A stretch of 64,000 nt of DNA from Combretum micranthum (Eukaryota > Streptophyta > Magnoliopsida > Myrtales > Combretaceae): positions 103,593 through 167,592 of the forward strand of contig JAMXBD010002734.1 in the NCBI GenBank assembly GCA_024138025.1, written 5' to 3'. Within the stretch, counting starts at the first letter, position 1, and every line of letters starts with the position of its first letter. The notes under the pieces are model-generated. The model was not told the origin of the DNA. It saw only the letters and a list, made by a program, of their open reading frames with translations, and searched no databases. This document shows positions 11,366 to 23,349 of this stretch, piece by piece. The translations under genes and the position numbers were made by a program.

Positions 11366-12260
11366 TTAAGGTGTACTAGAAACTATGAGATACCTCATAA
11401 CTCCCTTTGATTTGCATAGAACATTCAAATAATTAGAACGTAATTCAAGACCATCATTAGTGCGAAGACACTTTACTTGCTTTCTAGTTTGTTTCTCAAT
11501 CATTGTCTTCCACTCCTCGAATGTAGGTAAAACATCATTCTTTTGCTTCAAGAAAAATACCTATACTCTTCTGGAGAAGTCATCTATGATAGACAACATA
11601 TAAACAACACCTTCACCTCAAGGCCCTCTAGATGGCCTCCAAAGATCATAATGGATATACTCCAATATACCATTTGTACTATGAGTATTTGTAGTGAATC
11701 TAACTCTTTTGTGCTTCCTAAAAACACAGTGTACACCGAACTTCAACTTATTGATGCCTTGCTCATCTAAAAGTCCTCTTCTGGTTAATTCAACCATACC
11801 AGCTTCACTTATATGCCATAATCTAGTAGCATTCTCATCTGATAGAGAAGAAGAGGTGACAACTATATCACCTACAATCACAGAACCTTGTAAAATATAT
11901 AAATTACCTATCCTTTTTAATCCATTCATCACCACAAGTGATCCTTTACCGATCTTCAAAACTCTACCTTCATTTATACATTTATACCCTTTGGTATCAA
12001 GAGTACTCGATGAAATTAAATTTCTCTTCAAATGAGGCACATGTCTCACATCTCTAAGTGTCATGATAACACCATCAAATATCTTGATCTTAATAATGTC
12101 AATTTCTGCAACCCTGTAAGAAGCATTGTTTCTTGAAAGAACAGCACCTTTGGAAACCTTTTCATATGTTGAAAACCAGTCTCTGTTGGGACACATATGA
12201 AAGGTACAACTAGAATCCAAAATCCATTCCTTGTTGGTCTAAGGATCATCATTAGAAGCT
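11366..12260 (-). pseudogene. Copia protease and integrase remnant
   Basis: The longest minus frame (11618-12220) begins DSSCTFHMCPNRDWFSTY, the protease active-site region; the usual DSG is DSS here. It continues through the conserved VRHVPHLKRNLIS stretch to a GAG-pre-integrase zinc region (RLWHISEAGM, in place of LWHxRLGH) and the start of the integrase core (EYIHYDLWRPSRGP, where D-L-W-G-P is usual). A second open piece at 11366-11551 (LRTNDGLEL) carries later integrase text. Several replacements fit G-to-A changes, as expected from deamination of methylated cytosine. Confidence 0.8.
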
Positions 12261-13118
12261 ATAAGAAGTTCACCACCACTGTAATCTTCAGCTACATCAG
12301 CTTTAGCAGATTTTTTTGGTTGTTTCCCTTTTTGATTCTCAATAACTATTTTATTCTTTTTCTGCAACTTATAGCACCCTAATTTAATGTGTCCTTTCTT
12401 CTTGCAATACCTATAGACTTTATCTCTGTTTGAAGACTTTGACCTTCCCTTTGAATTACAAGAACTGCGTTCTTGACTCCTACCACGAGAAAAAAGACCC
12501 TATGCTTTAGGCTCGGATCTAATTTCTAAGTGTTTCATCTTCTCAAAAGATGCCAAAGCATCATACACCTCTTCCATGGTAAGAAAATCACGACTGTACA
12601 AGATCGTGTCTCTAAAATTTGAAGATGAAGGAGGTACCAAACACAACTAAATTAAAGCAAAATCCTCATCATCACACTAAACCTCTAAAGTTTCTAAATC
12701 GGAAATAATCTCCTTAAAAATGGTCAAGTGATCTTCTAGAGACTCGCTTTCAATTAACTTGTGTGAGTATAATCGTTGCTTTAGATGTAATTTACTGGTC
12801 AAACTATTTGTCATACATAGTTGTTCTAATTTTAATTACAACCTAGCAATTGTCTTCTCCTTCAACACATCTTGCAAAATCTGATTTGATAAATGAAGAT
12901 GAACTTAAGAAATTACGATCCTTACGCAATTTTTCTTCGGGTGAGCAAGACGCAAGTATCTTGTCAATCCCTAGCAAAGTATCATCCAAATCCATCTATG
13001 CTAACATTGCTCGCATCTTGACTTACCATAGAGAAAATCTTGTGCTCCGATCCAACAAAGGAATGTCATACTTGACAATTGTCTTTATAGAGAATGGACA
13101 AAAGACCAAAAAACCTTT
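12260..13118 (-). pseudogene. Copia gag remnant
   Basis: Region between primer site and protease, minus strand, broken by many stops. A decayed zinc knuckle is visible near 12385-12425, reading YRYCKKKGHIKLGC, where the first Cys of C-X2-C-X4-H-X4-C has become Tyr. Upstream text (reading leftward from 13118) is in the position of the gag N-terminal domain but is too broken for a clean translation. Confidence 0.6.
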
Positions 13119-13131
13119 GGCTCTAATACCA
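13119..13131 (-). other. Primer binding site, tRNA-Met type
   Basis: The complement reads TGGTATTAGAGCC, one base from the plant initiator tRNA-Met primer site TGGTATCAGAGCC, two bases inside the end of the 5' LTR (13134). This is where minus-strand DNA synthesis would start. Confidence 0.85.
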
Positions 13132-13133
13132 TT

Positions 13134-13475
13134 TGTTGTAATCGGATCAAATAAATAACATAGATAATGGCAAAACCAATAACAAGAAGATAAAGAACAC
13201 AAAAGATTTTATATAGAAATCCTTGCGAGAAAAACCATGAGTAGATGAGAGAACGAAATCCATTAATCTTTAAGAAGGAATACAAGAGAATATGAATATA
13301 AGTGATCACATAGATCTAAAACTCTCATAAATCCTAAAAACAACAAAACAACTTATATATTTTGTGTGGAGGCTGACTCAAAAGTCAGAATCTAAAAAGT
13401 CTTCAGTTTTGACGGCCGACGACTTAAGCCTTCAATGCCAATGGCGTACGCAATTAAAGTCGGTGGCATAGAGCT
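13134..13475 (-). mobile_element. 5' LTR of the TNT1-94-like copia element, inner part
   Basis: Primer-site-proximal half of the LTR, ending (minus sense) in TTACAACA at 13134. Its last five bases on the right, GAGCT (13471-13475), are the left target duplication of the gypsy solo LTR that begins at 13476; the LTR resumes at 17811. Confidence 0.8.
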
Positions 13476-16400
13476 TGTAAACCCAAAAAAATTCATAATT
13501 CTTAAAAATAATCCTAGAAGTCTAAGTATCAAAATTTACATTCCGAAAATCGACTCAAGATAAAAACCAAATTCTAGACCGAGTCAAAATGATGGAAACG
13601 AAACCCTAAAATTCAAATCAAGTTAAAACTTAATTCCGAATAAGATAAAAAACGAGCTTTCTGGATCTTGAGAAAACGAGAACCCTTGAAACAAATATAA
13701 AGTCCAACTACCGGTAAATCAACGTCCGTACGCCGATTAAATCTAATATCCCAATTCCTAAAACGCGAATCGAAACGATAAATCCAAATACCGCTTAACA
13801 ACGAGATGATAAAATCCTAAATCCTTTGGTAAAATTTTAGAATCACAAATTCCAAATTTTCACCAAAAGTCAAACTGAGTGAACTCATAACCCTAGACTC
13901 GGTTAAACGATCCCGAGAACTAAAAACTATTAAATAATCACAAATAAATGAGATAAAACATAGACGTCGAGTTTAAAAGATAAAAATGATCAAAACTCAA
14001 AAATTATACGATCTTACGAATAACTCAGTAAAACGGAAGTCAAAACGGAACCCTAAAGGTTAACAAGCCTATAACGAACCCTAGTGTTTAAGATCCGACA
14101 ATCCCGCGTTTTTGAAACCCTAGAAAACGAAATTAAGCCAATAGCTTAAAATAGTTCGTAATAATATACGGTAACATAAAAATATCAGATTCGTGAATTT
14201 CGAGTGTCCTTCGGAGTCAAACGTGATCAGTGCTCGAAAAGCGTGTCCCGGAGCTCAGAATATTAAAAATATTCCGTTTATACCAATAGACTCGTAAAAA
14301 TATAAGGGTTCCAAAAATATCAGTTTTAGAATTTTTCGGTAGCTAAAAATTACAGATATAGCTCGATTACGCGTATTTTTATTACTACCGGTACTTTAAT
14401 TGTCTAGTCTACTATTTATAGTACTTTTCTACTATTCATTACTATTTCACTATCTCTACTTTTCTTACACCTATTTCTTACACCTACATATCTATTTTCT
14501 TACTTTTTTCATTTCATAATACAACTTTATTCACATCAACTTTACACATTACTTCTTTATTACACAAAACAATAAAATAAAAACAATTTCTCCCCCCCTA
14601 AAGCTCAAAACCGGCGCCCCCCCCTCCCCTCTTGCATTCATTTATTCTTCTTTTTCAAATTATTTAATTACATCAAAAATTCACTCCAAAAATTCTATAA
14701 ATACCCCCTTCCTCTTTCATTCTTTCACACAATTTCTTTCACTACCAAAACTCTCTCAAAATCTCTCCACAAATTCTCTCTTCAAGAATTTCCTACCAAA
14801 ACTCTCTCAAACTAATTCCTCACAAAAATCATTCATCATACATAAACTATCTACCACATCACTACTCACATAATACCCATTTCATCTACCATCTTCATAC
14901 CTCTTACATACTTTAGGTAAATATTTCTTCCATCTATTATTCATCCATGTCATGTAACTTAATATGACTATGCTGTTGTTCTGAAACTCATATGAGTAGT
15001 AAAAGCAACAACATGTTCATGTTTTGTTCTTGTACATAAGCTTTCTATTTCATTATGTTGTTATTATTATTGTTATTATTTGCTTCTAATCTAACTTATA
15101 TATAGTATTTTGTATATATATTTATTTAGAGCATATAAGCTCATTTGTTATTTATTTACTTTCAAGTTATGCAATTTATTTATTTCATGTTATTATTAAG
15201 ACTAGTCTTTCTAGTCTTAGACTTATCCATATCAAGTCAAATCAATCTTTTTATTTTCTTTAATCTTTCAGGACTAGTCTATTCTTAGTCTCGGGATGCC
15301 TTGATGAAGCTAAGGCTCCAATACTTGACCAGGATTTCTTGATGAAGCTAAGGTTCTCAATACTTGATATTTTTATTTTTCTTGCTTATTATTTATTTCT
15401 AGTATTTTCTTATGTTCTTATTTCTTTATATGCTCATGATACTTGCATTTACATAATACTAATGTCTCAACTAATCTAAAAATAGAATTTTACTTTACTT
15501 AATGAACTCAAAGCTAAGTTTTCAATTATATGATTTATCACAAATCATGAATTATCAACACATAGAAATGGAGTTTTTCTCAACGTTTTCATAAATAACA
15601 AATAGATTTCCAAGGAATCATAAAAAATAAATATTTCTTTGTATATTATATTAACCTAACTTTTAGTAATATAATTTATTAATATTAAATTTTTTTACAA
15701 AAAGCTTAAGATTTAAACTCTTTTAAACTTCGAAATAAAACTAAGAAAACAAACTAGTTTTCAAAGTTAAGATAACTCATAAAGTGATGAACCCACTTAG
15801 GAAAAATAATGAGTTTTAAATTTCTAAAAAGAAGGAACTTATTTTCAAAAGAATATAAATAGATTAAACAATAATGGATTTTAATCAATAAAAGATGATT
15901 CTTTCAAAAGAGATGAAAGAACAAGTTTTGGAAAGTAAAGCTTATATTTTAGAAAGGAATATAAAAAACAAGACTCATTTTTCAAAACCATCCTAAATAA
16001 ACAAATTGAAAAGGTTTTCGACAACTTAAAATACTTTTGATAAATTGATCTTTTATCACTATAAGAAATTTATGAAAGACTAAAGTTAAAGGAAAATTTG
16101 CTTGTTTTGGAAAAAGGAATGAAGGAATAAAAATAAAAATATGCTCATGAAACTATAATGTTTCTTCCAAATACTTGAAAAGGAACTTATCAAGATAAGT
16201 TTAACACTTTAAAAAGGAATTGTTTTATGAAATAGATTGTTGAACACACCATTAGAAATCTTGCATATAAAGTGAGCTTACTATAAATTCAAAGTGTTTA
16301 TCAACTATATATTTATATACATATATTGTTACAAAAGGATTTTCTTTAAAAGAAAGTTGAGTTAGAAGATGGATTTGCAAAAGTTTAGAAATAATTCGTT

Positions 16401-17805
16401 TTAAATCTAAACCCAATATTTTTGGAACCCAAATGACCTTATAGACAAAGATAAGCTTAGAAAAAATAGATCTTTCGAATAGGTAGGAAAACAGATATTA
16501 TATGCGAAATTCCAAGTTAAAATGAGCAGTTATGGCCATTTAAGTTGGAATTTCTCTTATACGATTTTACCGCGATTTTAGAAAGTTTAGAATATCTAAG
16601 GATAGGAATTTCATGAAATACTTATCCAGGTTTTCTTTTGTCTAGGTGACGAAGGACAAGAGAATACCCTACCCAAGGATTACTACGACTAAGAAGATAG
16701 CAAATGGGACGAGTGAGTTATTCCTCCTAATTTTGTTACCTGCCTGTGCTTGTAAAGTAGTAGCATTAGTATACTAAGAAAAGATAAAAACGAATATATT
16801 TGGGGAATTCGGGATTATGTGTAATGTGTGAAATGAGAATTAAGAATATCGCAGCCTCAAATTGCTTGTTTAAATAATTTTGTCTATTTACTTGTATGAT
16901 TGTTTATTGTTTGCTAAATTGATTGATCGCCCCCTAATAAACCTTAATAAGGTTTGGCTTAAGAAAACTAAAACGCCACGCATAGCATCCATCGAGTCAC
17001 ATCTATTTCGGAAGGCTGCTACTCCTATACGAGTTGGATTGGCTGTGATCGTGCGGTTGTCATGGGCCATGTTCCTTCCTGGAGAATCCAAATCGCTCGG
17101 GGAAAGCGACTCTAGGTTCGAAGCGAGCCGACCGAATGTTGTGGGTGAGGACCTGGGGACTAGCAATAGAAGGTCGAGGACTTTCAACACCCGATTCCCT
17201 AACCTTTGATACGGAGGGGTAAATCTGTTCTATATATGGTTTCCGGATAACTATATTTATTTGCGTAATTATGCGATTGTTGCATTGCTTGCATAGCATA
17301 TGAGTGAAAATCTAAATAAACTTGTTCGAATTTATGGTGCGAATGAAAAGGAATATCTCACTAAACTAGTTGTAGCTTATACCCCTATAGATTTTGATGA
17401 AACAAGTATACCCATGGCTTGAATTGAGGATCATGACATTGAGGAAGTCATGGGATGATGGTTAAGCTTCTATGAAGGAAATAGAATGATAAGATAAGTA
17501 ATTTTGTAAGGTTCTTTATATATAATGACTTATATGAATAGTGATGTATATTTATTTGAAGATAATAGATGGATATACCCCTAAAAATTTAATGCAATAT
17601 TTTTATGTTTTATGATAAGTATTCTCTTTGTCTTGTTACTTATTTATTATCAATATAAATTGCGCTACTCCGATGCGTTCCCTTGGTTGTAATGTACGCT
17701 TTGTACATGATATGAAAGCCTTTGCGTGACTAAGGTAGTCATTCCTAGGCTTTAGTATTATGTACGGCGGACTGCCACGTTTAGGGTACCCCTCGAGACG
17801 TGACA
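13476..17805 (+). mobile_element. Ty3/gypsy solo LTR, 4330 bp, with 5-bp TSD
   Basis: Begins TGTAAACCC and ends GAGACGTGACA, with GAGCT on both sides (13471-13475 and 17806-17810): a clean LTR-retrotransposon target duplication inside the copia 5' LTR. No gag or pol frame, primer site or second LTR is present, so it is best read as a solo LTR left by recombination between the two LTRs of a full element. Plant Tekay/Del-type gypsy LTRs often start TGTAA and end in GTGACA; that lineage is inference. It contains a plus-strand TATA-like TCTATAAATACCCCC near 14697, a CT-rich leader, and late text (near 16.64 and 17.15 kb) shared with the 46-50 kb solo LTR. Confidence 0.85.
14694..14710 (+). promoter_or_regulatory. 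Probable LTR promoter TATA box
   Basis: TCTATAAATACCCCC followed by a CT-rich, A-rich leader with repeated CTCTC words, as expected for U3/R of a plant LTR. The equivalent place in the opposite-strand copies (about 735 and 55890) keeps TATA-like text, which supports the assignment. Activity is not shown. Confidence 0.5.
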
Positions 17806-17810
17806 GAGCT

Positions 17811-18026
17811 AGCTTTAACAATTCACAGAATGCTGGTTTCAAGGCCAGTGGTGAACAGACTTTATGCTAGTGGCATAGAGGTATAGGCTAGCGGCGTTGA
17901 GCCAGCCTTGCACGACATGGAGCAAAACTTAATGTCGACACGAAGGGTGATGTTGTAGGTATATAGGCAACAGGTGTATGACTAAAAACTAGCAATGTAC
18001 TTGAATTTGAGTCACATACTTCAACA
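17811..18026 (-). mobile_element. 5' LTR of the TNT1-94-like copia element, outer part
   Basis: Continuation of the split LTR; on the minus strand it starts TGTTGAAGTATGTGAC at 18026. It aligns with 8880-9107 at the left end of the element and carries the GC-rich words GGCGTTGAGCC and GGCCAGTGG. Confidence 0.8.
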
Positions 18027-18955
18027 TAATTTTTAAACATGGAATTGCCACGTTTAAATTTACGAGATTTTGAGCACTTTGAAACAATCGGATTCCTACA
18101 ATTTTGATTATGTTACTACATGTATAAGTGTAACTGAGAATTGCCACATTTACAATATGTCGATCAAATATAGGACATGGAATATCTTATTAGCTTGTTT
18201 TTCATTGATGAAAAAAAAGTATAGAAAATGTAAAAGAATTTTGGGATAAAACCACTTTAAAAATTTTGAGCTTTGCAAATTGTTCTGCACTTTAAAATGT
18301 TACAAACATCTTCAAACTCTAGTAAATTAACAAGAGAAAAATCAAGTTAAATAACTCTGAACTTTAATTAGTTTCGTGTGAAAATACCTTAAGCTTACTA
18401 AAATGAATTTTAGCATTTCATCAACTTTTAACTCAAAGTATATTTTCTAATAAAAAAGCAAAAATACCTTCTATGTTATGAATTTATCCAAATTTAAAAC
18501 ATTATTTGTAACATTTAAAAGTTAAAAGTGTATCCGTGAGAAGTCGATCCTCATAGAGGTTTTGCAATTTCCCCTAAATCTAAAAATAATAGATTACTAG
18601 AAGTTTAGGAAAGATTGCTGATCCAATTCAATAGGATGGAGTTACAATATGGTAATATGCGCGACAACTATTATAGATAGTCTTTGTATGATTTATACAA
18701 CTATACTTATGGTTCCCTATTTATATATTTAAGAAAAAAGAAAAAAATGTTTTGGTTTGTTAGTGAGAGGTTCAATATATTATTAAAACCTTAAAACATT
18801 TAATAAAGATATATATAATGATAATTTCAATAATCATATGTGAGTTACTGTCCAGCCCTTTATCATTTAATTTTAATAATAAGATAAGAGTGAATCCTCT
18901 CATTCGTATTAAAAAAATGAAAAATTAAAATATAGCAGTTTTTTTTTTTTTTTTG
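18027..18955. other. Intergenic, unclassified
   Basis: AT-rich DNA with no gene that I can identify. Two similar words, GGAATTGCCACGTTTA (18041) and GAGAATTGCCACATTTA (18135), recur about 95 bp apart, which may be a small degenerate tandem repeat. A T16 run lies at about 18939-18954. Confidence 0.4.
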
Positions 18956-19620
18956 TATTTATCTTATTGAAGGGCTCCTCTTCTCTCTCTCCATCCATAA
19001 CAATTATCCCAAAAAATACTATACACTCTTCCTCTCACTTCTGGATTTTCGACCTTTGTAACAAAACCATTCCAATTTTTTTATTTTGTTTATACGCATA
19101 CACAGTACGGTGCATTATCCACGAGTTCAGACACTATGAATTTCGATAATCAAAGATGAGTTACACGGCACCGGACACGGATTAAGAAACGGAAAAAGCG
19201 AAACTCCGAAATCATCTTCAGGTCACGTCCCACCTGCCTCACACGAATCACTTGGAGGAACAAGTTTTAAGTTTTGACTCATTGCCACTTGCGTGAAGAA
19301 CAGCCCAGAGAAAATGACAAGGCGAGAAACAGCATGGCCAACTCTTTGGGCTTACTGTTTTGAACAAACGTGACGCACGCCAATTGGAAAACCTGATGCT
19401 ACTGACAAGGACAATCACAGTACACTTTTTAATAAATAAACACGGAGTGTGAATACGTATGCATAGAATAACTCCTTTCGTTTGTAACTTTATTAGGCTT
19501 GACACTGAAATTTGACCACTCAAGTGGGAACCGACAAAAATCAGAAGGAAAAGTATGAAAAGGAAAGGAAATAAAAACAAAAAAAAAAAAAAAAAGGAAA
19601 CTGTACAATAACAACGGTGT
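18956..19620. other. Less AT-rich, possibly low-copy intergenic stretch
   Basis: This stretch has more balanced composition than its surroundings (for example 19160-19360) and does not resemble any repeat in the window. ORFs up to 129 codons run on the minus strand but include a phenylalanine-rich run from the poly-A tract at 19577-19596 and no domain I recognise. It could be ancestral low-copy DNA or a relic of a gene end. Confidence 0.3.
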
Positions 19621-19959
19621 CCATTGAGCCATACCAAATTAAATAAAATGTCGTATCAGACCAAATCGAATCGTAAGATTGATTTTATTTTTATATTTCA
19701 GTTTGATTTGCAGTTTTGCTCCAAAAGTCAAATCGAATCAAACTGTTTAAACACAAACCAAACAGCTTTCACATTAAAAGAAAAAAGGTGCTATTTTATT
19801 TTTTATACAACTCTTTTAATATTAGATATTATAGTTATAATATATAGATAAATAAATTGTAAAGAAGAGCAAATATATCATTTCAAATAAAAAAAAGGTT
19901 TTATGGTCAATCTTAATATATATAATATATGTGTTGTGTTTGTGTGTGTGTGTGTGAAT

Positions 19960-21909
19960 ATTTTGTCACATGGCAGTCACGTGATTGAAGACAAAAGAAG
20001 CAGTATAAGCCGCCTACAAGGCCGCCTGCTTAGGCTTTTACATCGTCGCCCTTGGCTTGTACGTCGTCGCATACATGCTGGCCTTTACATCCACAAATTG
20101 GTTCCGACTTAGAAAGATCGCTAGCTTTCTTATCAAGGCCACCAGCCATATTATCTCGAGAGTTTTTTAGGTCTTCTTTGTCTTTTAAGTGACCAAACCT
20201 CAATCATTCTCCTTCAAAACCTCTCATATGCTTTAGAAAACCCTAAGACATCCTCTCAACCTATAATCTTACATCAAGAAGAAGAAAACCAAGAATAGGT
20301 AGTTATCCTTCCATATTCCCTTTTAATGATCTAAAAGTGCATCTTTTCTAAAATCATTTGAATGAAGAGAATCAAGTTTTGGGGAGAAAAACTCTAAGTC
20401 TTGTTGGAGTTTTGTGTTCAACAATCAAAGAGGATCAATAATCAAAATCCTAGGTAAGTAAATCTTTTATATCCTTGAAGAGATATAAAAATGATTTTCT
20501 TTCTGAAATTTGTTTGAATTCCGTTGAAGGGAATTCTAGGATTTGGAAGAGTTTTTTGGAGACTTTGTGATTTTGTAATCAAGAGAACAGGTAAGTTTAT
20601 TCTTTTAATCATTTTAGTGATCTAATGTATGATCTTTTGTTAAAGTATTTGTATTGGTTGATAGGAGTTAAAATTCTTGCAGAAATTTGAAGAAAACTAA
20701 ATCGTGGTGTTTGAGGATTTTGTGGCTTTGCAATTTATAGAAGAAAGGTGTGGATGAATTTAGGAATTATAATTCTTGTAGATTTAGTTAATAGTTCTGT
20801 AAGTTTAGGGTTTAGGTGATTAAAGAATTTTGTGTATTTTATAAAACCAAGTTTTGAAGTTTGAATTGGAATTTACTTGTGATCAGGTGTTTTCGTGAAT
20901 TAGAGTTTTTGTTTCTAAAGGAGGTCTTGGTGAAATAGATTTTTTGTTCCAAAAAAGCATTAGATACGACATTGCCTTGGTTGTTGTATATGCTTGTAGG
21001 TTTACAATTATAAATTAACTTAATTCTATTTGGCTTGTAATTAAATTGTTTGCTACTTGTGCTTGGTTATGGTTAGTAAAAATCAAACAAATGTGATACT
21101 AACATCGTACCTTGATGATCTGTGCATATCGTTGTCCCTAGTAGAGTTGCACACAGAGATGATTCCAGTAGTTTAAGAGTAGTGTGAGTACGACACCTCG
21201 AATGGGTGGATCACATCTAACATTAATATATATATATGTATGTATCAAATTATTTTACATAAAACTTGTTTTTATGGATTCATAAGCTATTATAGGTTTA
21301 GGACTAGTTGCAAATGGTTCTAAACCGTGTTGTTTGCTAGCTAATTAAAAATAATAAACTGTGCTTGCTGCATTAGTTAATAGGGTATATGTGATATTGC
21401 ATAATGCATGTTCATATGCATATGTTTCTGGTTTGGCATACTAGCCTTTATGCTCACCCTTTTATCTTTATCAAGAACAGGAAGATCCGATATTGTTTGA
21501 TCTTTCTGGTTATATGTGTACATAGATCAAGGGGATGACGATAGTGGTGCTAATTTCCTAGCTGATTATTAGAAGATATGAAGTTATTATAGATGGAATT
21601 GAAGACTTTAAAACATTTAATTAGTTATGAAGATCTTTTGGAGTTGGATTCTATTTTTTATAATTTCTTGATGTTTGAGGATTTTCTTATAAAGTTATTA
21701 AATTGGTTTATGATGATGTAAGGTTTATGCCAACAGGATTGCTCAAGATTTTATATTAATGACTAAAATATTTGAGAAGTTTCCTTCTTATGAGAGTATC
21801 TAGAGTTATATTGTATTATCATTGTGGATTAGTGTTTCATAGTTTTAACATGTCAATCTATGTTAAGGACACGTGGTGGGTTGTAATACTTTCAGGTTAG
21901 AGCGTTACA
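19960..21909 (+). mobile_element. Probable gypsy-type LTR
   Basis: Non-coding block ending GGTTAGAGCGTTACA at 21909, a terminus style seen in gypsy LTRs. The order inside follows the other long LTRs here: a GC-rich first part with AAGCCGCCTACAAGGCCGCC-like words (20008-20060), a leader-like tract (20180-20300), text with GTAGAGTTGCACACAGAG (21140) and ATGCTCACCC (21450), then the end. The start is placed near 19960 (TTTTGTCACATGG) but no target duplication was found, so the extent is uncertain. Confidence 0.4.
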
Positions 21910-23341
21910 AGAGTGAAACGGGTCACATGTAATATTTCACTCTAATATCACGTATGTATGTGGTATGGTAAAATAGACTTGAAACTGAATCACAATTTTG
22001 AATTCTAATACCATTTTCGTTTTAAATGCATCTTTGAAATGGAATTGAATAACATTTCAATCTATAGATTTATTAGAAGAAATTGTGATTCCATCCCAAT
22101 ATATGAAATATAAATTACATTTTTAGCCACATTAATGTTATTTATAAATATAAATTTTGTCTATATATATTTCCTATTATATATATTACATAAAACATTG
22201 TTAAATGTATTAGATATCTAATAATATTAAACAAACAATCTTTTGCTCGTATCAAAACTTTTCTAGTATGTGTTCCTATTTTATTAATTTTAAATTCTTC
22301 TTAAAACCAGTAGATATGCATCAAATTAAAATAAAGTGGTATAATGGAGTTTAGAATAAGCACAATAATTTAATTCTTACAACATAAACTTAAATACATT
22401 ATAAGAGAAAAATATTACAAATAAACATCTAATTAATGTAAAAGAATGATTTTCTTTAGTTAGTGTTATAGATTTATTAAGAATGTACGTCATTTTAAAT
22501 TCGCATTGAAAAATATTTTTAGGAAAAGATAATATGTATATCTAAAATTATCAAATACACAACCCGATATAATGATAAGTAACTTTAATTCTTACACCAT
22601 GTTCTTTTGAAAACTCAAATAAATGCTAATATTATTTATTAGAATTAAATGGTTTTAAAAGCAGTTCGAACCAAATCAAACCAAAATGAATCACATTTGA
22701 AGTGATTTGGTCCAAAACGTAAGGGCTTGAACCAACTAATTTCAAATGCTATTCCTTTGGTTCGACCCTTGAACTGAACCAAACTGAACCATTAATGGCC
22801 TTAATAAGAGTGGGAAATGGTTGAAAACTGAAATATGTTCTTTTTTTTCCAAATTTGGATAGTGTAGAGTAAATGAAAAATAATGATCGGATTCAATTAT
22901 ACTTTATGGGTTCTTTTCTTCATTATTTCCTTCTCTTTTAAGGATAATTTTATAACTTCTTAAATTCTTTATCTCGAGCTTGTTTGGATTATTTGATTTT
23001 CATTGGTTTATGTATTTGATATGCATCTAGTTGGTTTGATTTGTTTATAAGTAAAATTTTTTGTTTTCATCTATATGGATTTCTTGTCAAACAATTTGAT
23101 TGAAAAACGTTGTGCCATCTACATTTCAACAAACTAAATAGGCCCTCAACTTCTTAGATTTCTTTTAAAATTTTGGTTTTGGGATAGGGAAAGGGGAGGA
23201 GGTTATAAATGGAAACAATTTATCTCATCATTAACTAGTTAATTGTATTTCCATCCACGATATATTAAAATATCCAAACAAATAACTCCTTCCATTTTTA
23301 CTAGTTTCCTTAAATTTCCACTGTCAACCCATCTAAACATA
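21910..23341. other. Intergenic, nothing recognised
   Basis: AT-rich sequence. Short runs of ACCAAAT/GAACCAAACTGAACC near 22660-22790 are imperfect simple repeats of a kind common in plant intergenic DNA (a weaker example lies at 19640-19760). No gene seen. Confidence 0.5.
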
Positions 23342-23349
23342 GTTTAAAT

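Larger units (their letters stand above)
8796..18026 (-). mobile_element. Ty1/copia element (TNT1-94-like), decayed and interrupted
   Basis: Minus-strand element with its 5' LTR on the right (13134-13475 plus 17811-18026, about 560 bp when joined), a tRNA-Met-type primer site at 13119-13131, gag, protease, integrase, reverse transcriptase and RNase H in copia order, a polypurine tract near 9108-9119 and a truncated 3' LTR. Its 5' LTR was later split by a gypsy solo LTR (13476-17805). The base after the outer LTR end is TAATT (18027-18031); no matching copy remains on the left because that end is deleted. All domains carry stops or frameshifts, so it is inactive. Confidence 0.8.

Noticed and set aside
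16880..17299. Three overlapping ORFs of 79-109 codons
   Set aside because: They lie in the 3' part of a solo LTR, overlap on both strands and have no domain.
18939..18954. Poly-T as the tail of a minus-strand LINE or SINE
   Set aside because: No RT or tRNA-like promoter boxes were seen beside it and no target duplication could be matched.
19248..19637. 129-codon minus-strand ORF
   Set aside because: Contains a poly-Phe run from the A tract at 19577-19596, no recognisable domain, and overlapping ORFs of similar length in other frames.
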